From NCBI GenBank assembly GCA_934726455.1, contig CAKVDS010000040.1, positions 1 to 23,736 on the forward strand: a stretch of 23,736 bases of DNA. Direction: 5' to 3'. Positions 15,314 to 23,736 of this stretch are shown piece after piece (the first letter of the stretch is position 1; every line of letters begins with the position of its first letter). The notes beneath the pieces are model-generated. The model did no database searches and was not told the DNA's origin. It saw nothing but the letters and a program-made list of their open reading frames with translations. Position numbers and translations under genes: made by a program. Source of the DNA: an uncultured Bacteroidales bacterium (GTDB taxonomy: Bacteria > Bacteroidota > Bacteroidia > Bacteroidales > UBA932).

Positions 15314-18300
15314 TTAGAACGTTAAATTGACACCAAGGATGAGTTTCTGCATCGTAGGATATGAACCCCAGTCGAGACCGGAACCTGAAGTTGAATTGGT
15401 AGATGCGGTTTCAGGATCGAGACCCGGATAACTTGTGAAGGTGAAGAAGTCATCAAGCGACACATAGAAACGGAGATCGTTGATTGCAGCCTTGCGGGTA
15501 ATGTTTCTCGGAAGAGTGTAGCCAAGCTGCATCTGCTTGATTCTGAAGAAATCACCCTTGAACACATTGGCGGAAGATGACCAGAAGTCATATTTTCCGT
15601 CAGTCTTGGACGGATGCGGATAATATCCGTTCGGATTCGATTCGGTGCGGGCCGCTTCAGAATAGTACTTGAGGGTGTTTTTGAAGCCAGTCCTGTAGAG
15701 CACCGGCATGATGGAGTTACCAGCTATACCGGCTCCATAGAGAGAGAAGTCAAATCCCCTCCATGAAAGATTGATATTGATACCATAAGTCAGGTCAGGA
15801 TTTCCCTTCCCGATATAGGTCATATCGTCGCTGTTTATTTTTTTGTCGCCGTTGACGTCACGGATAATATAATCTCCATTTTCATCGACACCATCATAAA
15901 CGTATCCAAGAAGATACCATACCGGATAACCAGGCTCGAAAGCGGTCCTGATCTGGTAGTTGGTCGATGAAGCGTCTGAACTTTCGATACGAGGGACACC
16001 TGCCGGCAGGTATGTCACTTCATTGTGAAGGGTTGAGAGGTTTGCATTGATGGCATAATTGAAATCCCCTACGCTGTCTTTCCAGCCGAGTTCGAATTCA
16101 AGACCCCTGTTGAGAACGCCGCCGCCGTTGATTATGGTGGAGCCTACGCCAAGTTCCGGGGTCGTGGTGACAGAGACAAGGAGATCCTTGGTCCTCTTGT
16201 CGTAGTAGTCGAAACCTACTGTAAGGCGGTCGCCAAGCATGCGGGCATCGAGTCCGAGGTCAACCTGCTCAGAAGTCTCCCACTTGAGATTAGGGTTAGG
16301 AAGGCCTGCAGGGGATGATCCATAAGCCGTTCCGGTCTCATCGACATGATACTGGTACCAGCTGTTGCCGAGGCTGATAGTGGTAGCGTACGGATAGTTG
16401 CTCAATACTCCGATGTTACCGTTCTGTCCCCAAGAAGCGCGGACTTTCAAGAATGAGAGAATATTCCGGTCAATGTTGTCCTTGACGAAACTTTCGTTGC
16501 TGACTGTCCAACCTGCGGAAACAGACGGGAAGTAACCCCAACGGTTGCTCGGCGGAAGTTTGGATGAGTCGAACGCATCAGCGCGGAAGTTGGCCTGAAT
16601 GCTGTAGCGATTGTCATAACTGTAGACAAGACGTCCGAAATAAGCAAGGGAAGCAGACCGGTAAGGAGCATTGGAGACTGACTTGGACGCGTCTGACTTA
16701 AGATAGTTGAGATAGCGGAAGTTCTCCTCATACGAAGTCAGGATATCCTCTCCACTACTGCTTGCTGACACTCCGTCGCTGTTGCTTTCGCGGTAAGACA
16801 TACCGGCCATGGCAGAGATGTCATGCTTGCCGAAAGACTTTGAGAAGTTCGCAAAATTTTCCCACTGATAATAGTATCCTGTGCTGGCACTTGCCGAAAT
16901 GCTGTAATTATCTACGCTTCCACGAGACCCGATATAATAAGGGGCGGTGTAACTGTGTGAAGTGCTCTGATTGATACGATAACCCAAACGGGAAGTAATG
17001 GTCAGACCCTTAATCGGGGTGAGGTTTGCGAATAATGTACCATTTATATTGATACCGCCGTTGCTGCTGTCGGTTCCGTCACGCTTTGCAAACGGGCTGC
17101 CTTCCATATCGGAATACTTTGTGTTGGCAAACCAACCGTTCTCGTCACCAAGGAAACGGTAATTGCGTGGTGCGGTTCCTTCTTGAACCTTATTGTACAT
17201 TGTCCGAATGTCAAGAGACATCTCATCGACGGTGGTCCAATACACCGGAGTAAGAGGATCGATTGTGAGCATCTGTTCGAAAGAAGAACCATAGCCGCGC
17301 TGTGAGACACTCTTGGTAGACCATTTCTCCAAAGAGGTGTTTGTTCCGATGGTCAACCATTTGAAAAGCTGGTAATCAGCATTGATTTGAGCGGAAAGCC
17401 TGGTATAGACATCCTTGTCTCCTCTTACAATACCATTGTTGTATACATAATTGAGAGAGGTGAAGAAATGCCCTTTCTTGTTACCGCCAGCAAAACTGAT
17501 GGAGTGCTGCTGGCTCCAAGTAGGTTCAGTATAAGCACTTATCCAATCTTGATCGATAACTCCACCAGGATAATAAGGGTGAGAATAGTCGAAATCCTTG
17601 ATTTTGTTGTTAACCCACTCCGCTCCGTTCTGGAGAGAAAGATAATCAACCAATTCTGCACGGTTCATCACCGGCCTCTTGTTGAATGTCTGAAGGGTGG
17701 CCTTGGAAGAATAGCTCACGGTTGACTGTCCGTCCATACCGCTCTTGGTCGTGACGAGCACGACACCGTTGCCGGCTTCAGCACCATAGATGGCAGCGGA
17801 AGCGGCATCCTTGAGGATTTCTATTGACTCAATCATCGAAGGGTCAAGATACTGGATACTTGAGACCTGAAGACCGTCAACAATGAAAAGAGGAGACAGG
17901 TTGCCGGAGTTTGAAGAGTAGCCACGCACACGAATGGTAGAACCAGAACCTGGTGCACCATTATTGATTACATGCACACCTGCGGCCTTGCCCTGGAGAG
18001 CGGCGGCAGCATCAGAGGTGGAACGGTTCATGAGGTCCGATGATTTTACAGAAGCCACGGACCCGGTGAGGTCGCTCTTCTTCTGGACACCATAACCGAT
18101 GACCACGGTCTCTTCGAGGAGCTGGGAATCTTCCGCGAGAACGAAATCATAAGTTGATTTGCTGCCTACTTTGGCAGTCTGTGAGACATATCCGATGCAG
18201 GACACTTCAATGGTAGCACCTGCAGGGACGCTGAACGCGTACTTTCCGTCTGTACCGGTCATCACGCCAAGAGACTGCTGACCGACGACAACGACGGCGG

Positions 18301-18442
18301 CACCGATGACCGGCTGCCCCTCCGCGTCTTTGACTATACCGCTGATTGCACGGTTCTGGGCGGCAAGATCAGGAGCCCCCAGAAGAAGGATCAGCAAAGC
18401 CGCAGCGATATGCGTCACCTTTTTTGATAATAGATTGATCAT
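15314..18442 (-). CDS. susC: SusC/RagA-family TonB-dependent transporter
   Basis: A 1042-residue outer-membrane transporter. The signal peptide ends near APDLAAQ. A carboxypeptidase-regulatory-like domain follows (about 30-110, RAISGIVKDAEGQPVIGAAV), then the TonB box region EETVVIGYGVQKKSDLTGS, a plug with IRVRGYSSNSGNLSPLFIVDG and IESIEILKDAASAAIYGAEA, and a 22-strand barrel ending in the typical aromatic LILGVNLTF. It pairs with the adjacent SusD for energised import of an oligosaccharide, presumably xylan-derived. The ATG at 18442 is chosen because it starts a normal signal peptide; the frame runs to a TTG at 18526 that would lie upstream of the promoter. First gene of the seven-gene operon. 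Confidence 0.97.
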   Translation of the reverse strand: MINLLSKKVTHIAAALLILLLGAPDLAAQNRAISGIVKDAEGQPVIGAAVVVVGQQSLGVMTGTDGKYAFSVPAGATIEVSCIGYVSQTAKVGSKSTYDFVLAEDSQLLEETVVIGYGVQKKSDLTGSVASVKSSDLMNRSTSDAAAALQGKAAGVHVINNGAPGSGSTIRVRGYSSNSGNLSPLFIVDGLQVSSIQYLDPSMIESIEILKDAASAAIYGAEAGNGVVLVTTKSGMDGQSTVSYSSKATLQTFNKRPVMNRAELVDYLSLQNGAEWVNNKIKDFDYSHPYYPGGVIDQDWISAYTEPTWSQQHSISFAGGNKKGHFFTSLNYVYNNGIVRGDKDVYTRLSAQINADYQLFKWLTIGTNTSLEKWSTKSVSQRGYGSSFEQMLTIDPLTPVYWTTVDEMSLDIRTMYNKVQEGTAPRNYRFLGDENGWFANTKYSDMEGSPFAKRDGTDSSNGGININGTLFANLTPIKGLTITSRLGYRINQSTSHSYTAPYYIGSRGSVDNYSISASASTGYYYQWENFANFSKSFGKHDISAMAGMSYRESNSDGVSASSSGEDILTSYEENFRYLNYLKSDASKSVSNAPYRSASLAYFGRLVYSYDNRYSIQANFRADAFDSSKLPPSNRWGYFPSVSAGWTVSNESFVKDNIDRNILSFLKVRASWGQNGNIGVLSNYPYATTISLGNSWYQYHVDETGTAYGSSPAGLPNPNLKWETSEQVDLGLDARMLGDRLTVGFDYYDKRTKDLLVSVTTTPELGVGSTIINGGGVLNRGLEFELGWKDSVGDFNYAINANLSTLHNEVTYLPAGVPRIESSDASSTNYQIRTAFEPGYPVWYLLGYVYDGVDENGDYIIRDVNGDKKINSDDMTYIGKGNPDLTYGININLSWRGFDFSLYGAGIAGNSIMPVLYRTGFKNTLKYYSEAARTESNPNGYYPHPSKTDGKYDFWSSSANVFKGDFFRIKQMQLGYTLPRNITRKAAINDLRFYVSLDDFFTFTSYPGLDPETASTNSTSGSGLDWGSYPTMQKLILGVNLTF

Positions 18443-18492
18443 ACTGAGTACGATTGTTGTTAGTTGTTGTAGTGTTATAAAAACTGATGCGG

Positions 18493-18523
18493 CAAAGATA
18501 TTTATATGTGCGGGCATGACAAG
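18493..18523 (-). promoter_or_regulatory. Promoter of the susC operon
   Basis: On the minus strand CTTG (18520-18523), a 19-bp spacer and TATCTTTG (18493-18500) form a full Bacteroides-type promoter, with the -7 element a perfect TAnnTTTG. Transcription would begin around 18486, leaving a leader of about 45 nt. Confidence 0.8.
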
Positions 18524-18531
18524 CAACAGCC

Positions 18532-18605
18532 GTTACATCAATTTTTACGAACCTGCCAAGATACAAGAAGAAGGCGCTGTTACATGGATTAAAGAAAATG
18601 TTACA
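18532..18605. promoter_or_regulatory. GTTACA repeats, candidate regulator operator
   Basis: GTTACA occurs in the same orientation at 18532, 18579 and 18600. The last two are 21 bp apart, two helical turns, a spacing that suits AraC-type DNA-binding domains like the one on the adjacent hybrid regulator. They lie upstream of the susC promoter and just upstream of the xylA promoter. The similarity beyond the hexamer is limited, so this is tentative. Confidence 0.35.
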
Positions 18606-18611
18606 CGACGT

Positions 18612-18642
18612 ATTTTTTCTCAGAGGCAAAATGCTAACTTTG
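18612..18642 (+). promoter_or_regulatory. Promoter of xylA
   Basis: TAACTTTG (18635-18642) fully matches TAnnTTTG; the -33 region is only a T-run (18613-18618) about 18 bp before it, a weak element that suits an activator-dependent promoter. The start codon is 58 bp downstream. The leader holds a small palindrome CCGCA-GT-TGCGG at 18654-18665. Confidence 0.65.
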
Positions 18643-18699
18643 CAATGATTTTGCCGCAGTTGCGGTGAACAGACACAAACATAACCAAAACCAATTATT

Positions 18700-20016
18700 A
18701 TGGCAAAACAATATTTTCCTCAGATCGGCAAGATACCGTTCGAAGGCACAGAGAGCAAAAACCCTCTCGCATTCCACTACTATGAGCCGGAGAGAGTCGT
18801 CCTCGGCAAGAAGATGAAAGACTGGCTCAAATTCGCCATGGCCTGGTGGCACACGCTCGGACAGGCAAGTTCAGACCAGTTCGGAGGACAGACCCGCAGT
18901 TACGCATGGGACGAGTCTTCAGACGCCCTCCAGCGCGCCAAGGACAAGATGGATGCCGGATTCGAGATCATGGACAAGCTCGGCATCGAGTATTTCTGCT
19001 TCCATGACGTGGATCTCATCGACGAAGGCGCCACCATCGAAGAGTACGAGGAGAGGATGAAGGCCATCACCGACTACGCTCTCGAAAAGATGAAAGGCAC
19101 CGACGTCAAGCTCCTCTGGGGCACTGCAAACGTATTCGGTAACAAGCGCTACATGAACGGCGCAGCCACCAACCCTGATTTCGATGTAGTGGCACGTGCT
19201 GCCGTCCAGATCAAGAACGCCATCGACGCCACCATCAAGCTCGGCGGCACCAATTATGTGTTCTGGGGCGGTCGTGAAGGCTATATGAGCCTCCTCAACA
19301 CCGAGATGCAGAGGGAGAAAGACCACCTCGCCAACATGCTCAAGGCCGCACGCGACTACGCCCGTGCCAAGGGCTTCAAGGGTACATTCCTCATCGAGCC
19401 TAAGCCGATGGAGCCTACCAAGCACCAGTATGACGTGGACACCGAGACAGTGATCGGGTTCCTGCGCGCACACGGGCTTGACAAGGACTTCAAGGTCAAT
19501 ATCGAGGTCAACCACGCCACACTTGCCGGCCACACCTTCGAGCATGAGCTCACCGTGGCTGTGGACAACGGGATGCTCGGCTCCATCGACGCCAACCGCG
19601 GCGATGCACAGAACGGCTGGGACACCGACCAGTTCCCTGTCGACAACCTTGAGCTCACCCAGGCCATGCTCCAGATCATCCGCAACGGCGGTCTCGGCAA
19701 CGGCGGCTCAAACTTCGATGCCAAACTTCGCCGCAACTCCACTGATCCTGAGGACATCTTCATCGCACATATCTGCGGAATGGACGCCATGGCCCGCGCA
19801 CTTCTGAACGCGGCTGACATCGTCGAGAACTCTCCGCTCCCTGCAATGCTCAAGGAACGCTACGCTTCTTTCGATTCAGGAGAGGGCAAGGCATTCGAGG
19901 AGGGCAAGCTCAACCTCGAGCAGCTCGTCGACTATGCCAAGAAGCATGGAGAGCCTAAGCAGACCAGCGGCAAGCAGGAGCTGTACGAGACTATTCTGAA
20001 CCTGTACTGCAAGTAG
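18700..20016 (+). CDS. xylA: Xylose isomerase
   Basis: A 438-residue cytoplasmic enzyme converting D-xylose to D-xylulose (EC 5.3.1.5), full length for the class II type. All the active-site residues are in place: His102 and Asp105 (FHDVD), Glu233 and Lys235 (LIEPKP), Glu269 and His272 (NIEVNHATLAGH), Asp297, Asp308 and Asp310 (GSIDANRGDAQNGWDTDQ), and Asp340. These bind the two divalent metals and the substrate. The codon use is strongly biased towards C-ending codons, consistent with high expression. No Shine-Dalgarno sequence is seen, as usual in this phylum. No xylulokinase gene follows; the gene instead converges on the regulator and overlaps its 3' end by 26 bp. Divergent from the susC operon, so probably co-regulated with it. 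Confidence 0.98.
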   Translation: MAKQYFPQIGKIPFEGTESKNPLAFHYYEPERVVLGKKMKDWLKFAMAWWHTLGQASSDQFGGQTRSYAWDESSDALQRAKDKMDAGFEIMDKLGIEYFCFHDVDLIDEGATIEEYEERMKAITDYALEKMKGTDVKLLWGTANVFGNKRYMNGAATNPDFDVVARAAVQIKNAIDATIKLGGTNYVFWGGREGYMSLLNTEMQREKDHLANMLKAARDYARAKGFKGTFLIEPKPMEPTKHQYDVDTETVIGFLRAHGLDKDFKVNIEVNHATLAGHTFEHELTVAVDNGMLGSIDANRGDAQNGWDTDQFPVDNLELTQAMLQIIRNGGLGNGGSNFDAKLRRNSTDPEDIFIAHICGMDAMARALLNAADIVENSPLPAMLKERYASFDSGEGKAFEEGKLNLEQLVDYAKKHGEPKQTSGKQELYETILNLYCK

Positions 20017-23000
20017 AAGAAGCAGTCTGGTTGTTCATATACTCGCGGGGTGTGACCCCATAGAGTTTTTTGAATGCAGTAGCGAAGTTCGCCTGATTCT
20101 CGAATCCAACGAGAGAGGCAACTTCGCTAATTGATTGTTTACCGGACGCCAGGAGCCGTGCCGCCTTTGTCAGACGTGCATTACGGATGAAATCACTGGT
20201 CGTCTGATTGGTAAGCTCCTTGAGTTTGCGATGCAGGTGCACACGGCTGATACCCACTTCTCCTGCAAGCTGCTCGATGGTCAGCTCCGGATTGCCCATA
20301 TTGGCATCCAGAACCCGCATCACCCTCTCCAGAAGCTTGTCATCCGGAGTCTTCACTTCCGGCGTAGAAAGTTTATCCTCATGGTTCTGGTGACCGGCGA
20401 AGTTATTGCGCAACATGCGGCGCTGCTGGATGAGATTGAGGATCGTCGCCTTGAGCAGATCAATGTTGAAAGGCTTCGCGATATATGCGTCCGCACCGGT
20501 CTTTATACCCGCTATATTGTCTTCTTCGCGTGACTTTCCTGTCAGCATCACGAACGGAATGTGGTTAAGGTTGATGTTCTGCCTTATCTTGTCACATAAT
20601 GTAATGCCGTCCATAACAGGCATCACGACATCGCTGACTATTATGTCCGGCGTCCGCTCGAACACAGCCTCAAGAGCTTCCTTTCCGTTGGAACACTGGA
20701 TTATATGGAAATCGCGTGAAAGTTCAGAAGCGACATAGTTGCGCAATTCATTGTCGTCATCGACAAGGAGCAGGCGATATTTTGTCCGTGGAGAATCACG
20801 CACGGTCTCAGGGACAGATATGGCCTCAGGGAGCACAGACGGTGTCGGCTCAGACGTGAATTTTTCCGGAGCACGGGCTATCTGGCTCTCAGGGACATGA
20901 GCCCGGCCGAGTGGAAGAGTCACTATGAAACGTGCGCCTGAAGAATCCGTGTTGTTCTCGGCATGTATCTTTCCGCTGTGCAGCTCTACAAGAGACCGGG
21001 CAAGGTCAAGACCGACGCCGGTCCCTCCCTTATAGACAGCCTGTCCGGAAGACGACTGGTAGAAACGCCGGAAAATGTTTTCAAGGTCTTCAGCAGCTAT
21101 TCCTATTCCATTGTCTATGACAGAAATTCTGGCGCTCTTTCCGTCCGGCGTCTTCTCCAGAAGCACGTTCACCTTTCCGTTCATAGGGGTGAACTTGAAC
21201 GCATTGGACAACAGGTTGACAATCACCTTGTCCAGATTGGACGGGTCGAACCACATGTCCAGACTGTCGATGCCCGGATGCTCGAAAGACAAGGAAATGT
21301 TCTTCTGCGAAAACTGATACTCCATATTGTCGACAATCCCGGCGATAAAAGGCACAATATCATTCTCGCTGAAGGACAGCTTCATACCTCCCTTGTCTAT
21401 CTTGCGGATGTCAAGCAGCTGGTTGATCAGCTGGAGGATCTTCTCGACATTCCGGTACATTATCTTATAATTGCGCTGATGCTCAGGATCTTTATCGGAG
21501 TTCATGAGCTTGCGCAGAGGATTCACCACCATGGACAGCGGATTCTTCAGTTCATGGGAGATATTGACAAAGAACTGCAACTTCGACTCGTTGATACGGT
21601 CGGACATAGCATACTCCTTAAGTTTCTGCTGGGCACGCCAGTGACTGATAAGCCAGACATACACCCCGACACATAGGCCTATGAGCAGAAGCACATACAT
21701 CACTTTCGCGAAACCACTTGCCCAGAAAGACGGACGTATGTCAATCGTCATGAACATCGGCTCGGACTCAAGGAAAGAATCCCTGCATTTCAATGTAAAA
21801 TCGTGCTTACCCGCCGGAAGACTGCTGAATGACAACCGCGTCGCGCCCACAGGCATAGTCACCCAACCATGGTCATCCATCTTGTACATGAAACGCAGGC
21901 GCTCCGGATGATTGTGCTCTTTGGTGGAGAAAAACAGCGTGAAAGCATTGTCCTTATAGGAAAGATTGATCCTGTCCGCCTTCCAGATGGCCCGGTCCAG
22001 CACTTCCCTGCCTCCCGAAATCGTATTGGTTGTGACCGGACTGTTGTGCAGATACATGCCTGTAAGCCTGACAGTCCACCGCCTGAGAGGACTTACAATC
22101 TCCCGAGGATAGAAACTTGTCAATCCCCCTATTCCACCGAACCACAGACGGGAATCCTTGTCCTTCCATGACGTGTTCTTGCTGAACTCATTGCCCTGGA
22201 TACCGTCCTCAGCGAGGAAATTGACAAGAATACTGTAATCCGGCCTCAGACGGCACAGTCCATTCCCGGTCCCGAGCCAAGTCATCCCGTCTTCATCCTG
22301 CCTCACGGAATAAATCGTATCGGACGGAAGACCGTCTCTGGACGTGTAATGCTCCGTCTGTCCGCTCTTTTTGAGGAGGATAAGGCCATTGTCGCATCCG
22401 AAAGCTATGCTGCCGTCATTCTGCTCATTGACAGTATGCACAATATTGCCCTCTGAAATCATTCTGGCGGAGACCCCGTCAGAAAAATCAACCACGCAGG
22501 CCCCATCGTATGTTCCAAGGTACAAACGGCCATCCGATGCAAAGACGATGCTCGTTATATATAGAGGAATGTCACGGCAAAACTGGGAAGCGTCTGAAAT
22601 CTTGCCGCTTCTCAAATCATAGCATAGAAGACCGGATCCCATCGTGGCTATCCACAGTTTTTTCTCCTTGTCCTCGGCAAAAGCGGAGACATGTCTTGTC
22701 GCACGCCGGCGCAACACATCAAGATCAAGCCTGCGGTACTTCCCGCTGCTCCTGTCCACCACACCGCAGCCTTTATTGAATGAAGAAAGCCACAGATTGC
22801 CTTCTGAATCCTCATACAGGCCGGTCACAGATACAGGCACCGAAGTCTCTGAGATCCCCGGGACGAAATGTTTCAGCTGTCTTCCGTCCGCAGATACGCC
22901 GTAAAGCCCGTCATTATCAGTACCCACCCAAAGAATCCCGTCACTTGTACGGCAAAGGGACACCACTGCACAAGAGCCGATTATATCCCCGGTCTCCGAC

Positions 23001-23736
23001 TGGGATCCGTAGTACCTGAAATTGTTGCGTCTGAACGGGATGATATATACGCCTTTCTGATAGACGCCGACCCACAGGTTGCCGTCCTTGTCCCGCATTA
23101 TGTCGTGGACTTTCTTCCCGTCCAGGCCATAACGGCCGTCGGTCGTGACAAAATCACAAAAGCTGCCGTCAGCCGGATCGTAAACTTTGATGCCGGCACC
23201 GTCCGTCCCGACAAAAAGCCTGTGCCGGGAAGACTGGGCGATGCAGCGGGGCTCGAAAATGCCGGATTCCCCGAAAGACACAGCAACGAAATCATCCTCA
23301 CCGGCGTCATATCTCATCAGGCCACCGTTGATTGAAGCCGCATACAGGACATTCTCGTCACTCTCAAACAGACTCATCACCGTGGCGCCACTGCCGGAGA
23401 GATAATCACGGACGCTGCCGTCTCTGGCAACCCTTTGAATGCCATACCCGTGCTTGACAACCCAGATGTCCCCTCGCGAGCTCTCAAAAATGATATCGGC
23501 ATAATTCACCACCGTGGGCAAGGTGCTGGCCGTCAACACGGGAATTCCATCATTCACATTTATGACCGACAAGACCGAGCCGGCTGCAACCAGTTCTCCA
23601 TCCGATTTTTCGATGATCCGGGAGACCGAACCGCTGCCGGTGCCGTTCTCATAACGGGCAAGAGGGGAAAAGCTGTCAGAATCAGGGTCATAAAGCTGCA
23701 CCCCAAGATGGCTTGCTATGAAAATCCGTCCCCGGC
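19991..23736 (-). CDS. Hybrid two-component system sensor/regulator (N-terminus beyond window)
   Basis: The frame is open to the right edge (…GRIFIASHLGVQLYDP), so about 1247 C-terminal residues are seen and the signal peptide is missing; a GTG at 23701 is internal, not the start. Order: periplasmic two-component-type beta-propellers (repeats such as LWVGVYQKGVYII, LWVGTDNDGLYGV), a Y_Y_Y domain (about 21990-21750), one membrane helix (about 21700-21645), HisKA with NISHELKNPL (His codon 21554-21556), HATPase_c (DNGIGIA, GTGVGLDLA), a receiver with SDVVMPVMDG (Asp codon 20630-20632, Lys of AKPF at 20474-20476), and a C-terminal AraC-type DNA-binding domain (FKKLYGVTPREYM). Such proteins bind an oligosaccharide in the periplasm and activate their linked sus-type operon, here the xylan operon and probably xylA. 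Confidence 0.97.
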   Translation of the reverse strand, partial: RGRIFIASHLGVQLYDPDSDSFSPLARYENGTGSGSVSRIIEKSDGELVAAGSVLSVINVNDGIPVLTASTLPTVVNYADIIFESSRGDIWVVKHGYGIQRVARDGSVRDYLSGSGATVMSLFESDENVLYAASINGGLMRYDAGEDDFVAVSFGESGIFEPRCIAQSSRHRLFVGTDGAGIKVYDPADGSFCDFVTTDGRYGLDGKKVHDIMRDKDGNLWVGVYQKGVYIIPFRRNNFRYYGSQSETGDIIGSCAVVSLCRTSDGILWVGTDNDGLYGVSADGRQLKHFVPGISETSVPVSVTGLYEDSEGNLWLSSFNKGCGVVDRSSGKYRRLDLDVLRRRATRHVSAFAEDKEKKLWIATMGSGLLCYDLRSGKISDASQFCRDIPLYITSIVFASDGRLYLGTYDGACVVDFSDGVSARMISEGNIVHTVNEQNDGSIAFGCDNGLILLKKSGQTEHYTSRDGLPSDTIYSVRQDEDGMTWLGTGNGLCRLRPDYSILVNFLAEDGIQGNEFSKNTSWKDKDSRLWFGGIGGLTSFYPREIVSPLRRWTVRLTGMYLHNSPVTTNTISGGREVLDRAIWKADRINLSYKDNAFTLFFSTKEHNHPERLRFMYKMDDHGWVTMPVGATRLSFSSLPAGKHDFTLKCRDSFLESEPMFMTIDIRPSFWASGFAKVMYVLLLIGLCVGVYVWLISHWRAQQKLKEYAMSDRINESKLQFFVNISHELKNPLSMVVNPLRKLMNSDKDPEHQRNYKIMYRNVEKILQLINQLLDIRKIDKGGMKLSFSENDIVPFIAGIVDNMEYQFSQKNISLSFEHPGIDSLDMWFDPSNLDKVIVNLLSNAFKFTPMNGKVNVLLEKTPDGKSARISVIDNGIGIAAEDLENIFRRFYQSSSGQAVYKGGTGVGLDLARSLVELHSGKIHAENNTDSSGARFIVTLPLGRAHVPESQIARAPEKFTSEPTPSVLPEAISVPETVRDSPRTKYRLLLVDDDNELRNYVASELSRDFHIIQCSNGKEALEAVFERTPDIIVSDVVMPVMDGITLCDKIRQNINLNHIPFVMLTGKSREEDNIAGIKTGADAYIAKPFNIDLLKATILNLIQQRRMLRNNFAGHQNHEDKLSTPEVKTPDDKLLERVMRVLDANMGNPELTIEQLAGEVGISRVHLHRKLKELTNQTTSDFIRNARLTKAARLLASGKQSISEVASLVGFENQANFATAFKKLYGVTPREYMNNQTASSTCSTGSE

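Noticed and set aside
18443..18526. Upstream extension of susC to a TTG
   Set aside because: It would place the start before the predicted promoter and would put 28 residues in front of a normal signal peptide.
18919..19545. 208-codon frame antisense to xylA
   Set aside because: Caused by the strong codon bias of xylA; the xylA reading has every active-site residue.

Overview
The window looks like a chromosomal segment of a Bacteroidales bacterium (Bacteroidota); the genus cannot be fixed from what is visible. Evidence: a SusC/SusD pair, a hybrid two-component system regulator, DUF4249 lipoproteins, paired AAA/DUF4143 ATPases, promoters of the Bacteroides type (TTTG-like -33 plus TAnnTTTG -7), and starts without clear Shine-Dalgarno sequences. 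Most of the polysaccharide locus is a little over 50% GC, while several stretches on the left are near 38-42%.

Left part (1-2744, minus strand): a lipoprotein cluster running off the left edge. It holds a DUF4249 lipoprotein, a lipoprotein with a papain-like Cys/His signature, and a second DUF4249 protein that is cut off at base 1. The two DUF4249 genes are near-identical over their 5' ends, and the complete copy changes base composition abruptly in its middle. Bases 2745-2978 are noncoding and hold a possible promoter and a large imperfect inverted repeat.

Middle (2979-5768): two divergent P-loop ATPases of the AAA_14/DUF4143 type. The 222-bp gap between them contains three perfect-length 23-bp tandem repeats centred between two mirrored Bacteroides-type promoters, which suggests a shared operator. 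A strong bidirectional terminator (5778-5806) closes this block and the neighbouring operon.

Right part (5812-23736): a xylan/arabinoxylan utilisation locus. A seven-gene minus-strand operon reads susC, susD, a fused CE6-CE1 esterase, a CE1 esterase, a GH43 with a C-terminal CBM6-like domain, and two more GH43 lipoproteins. A stem-loop with a U-tract separates susCD from the enzyme genes, and the enzyme genes are tightly coupled (overlapping or 1-10 nt apart). Divergent from susC is xylA (xylose isomerase), and converging on xylA is the hybrid two-component sensor/regulator, which is cut off at the right edge. The logic: the regulator senses a xylo-oligosaccharide, the SusCD complex imports it, esterases remove acetyl and probably feruloyl groups, GH43 enzymes release arabinose and xylose, and XylA sends xylose to xylulose. 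No endo-xylanase is encoded here, so backbone cleavage must come from elsewhere.

No rRNA, tRNA, CRISPR array, transposase or plasmid/phage gene was recognised. No gene-free stretch exceeds 300 bases.
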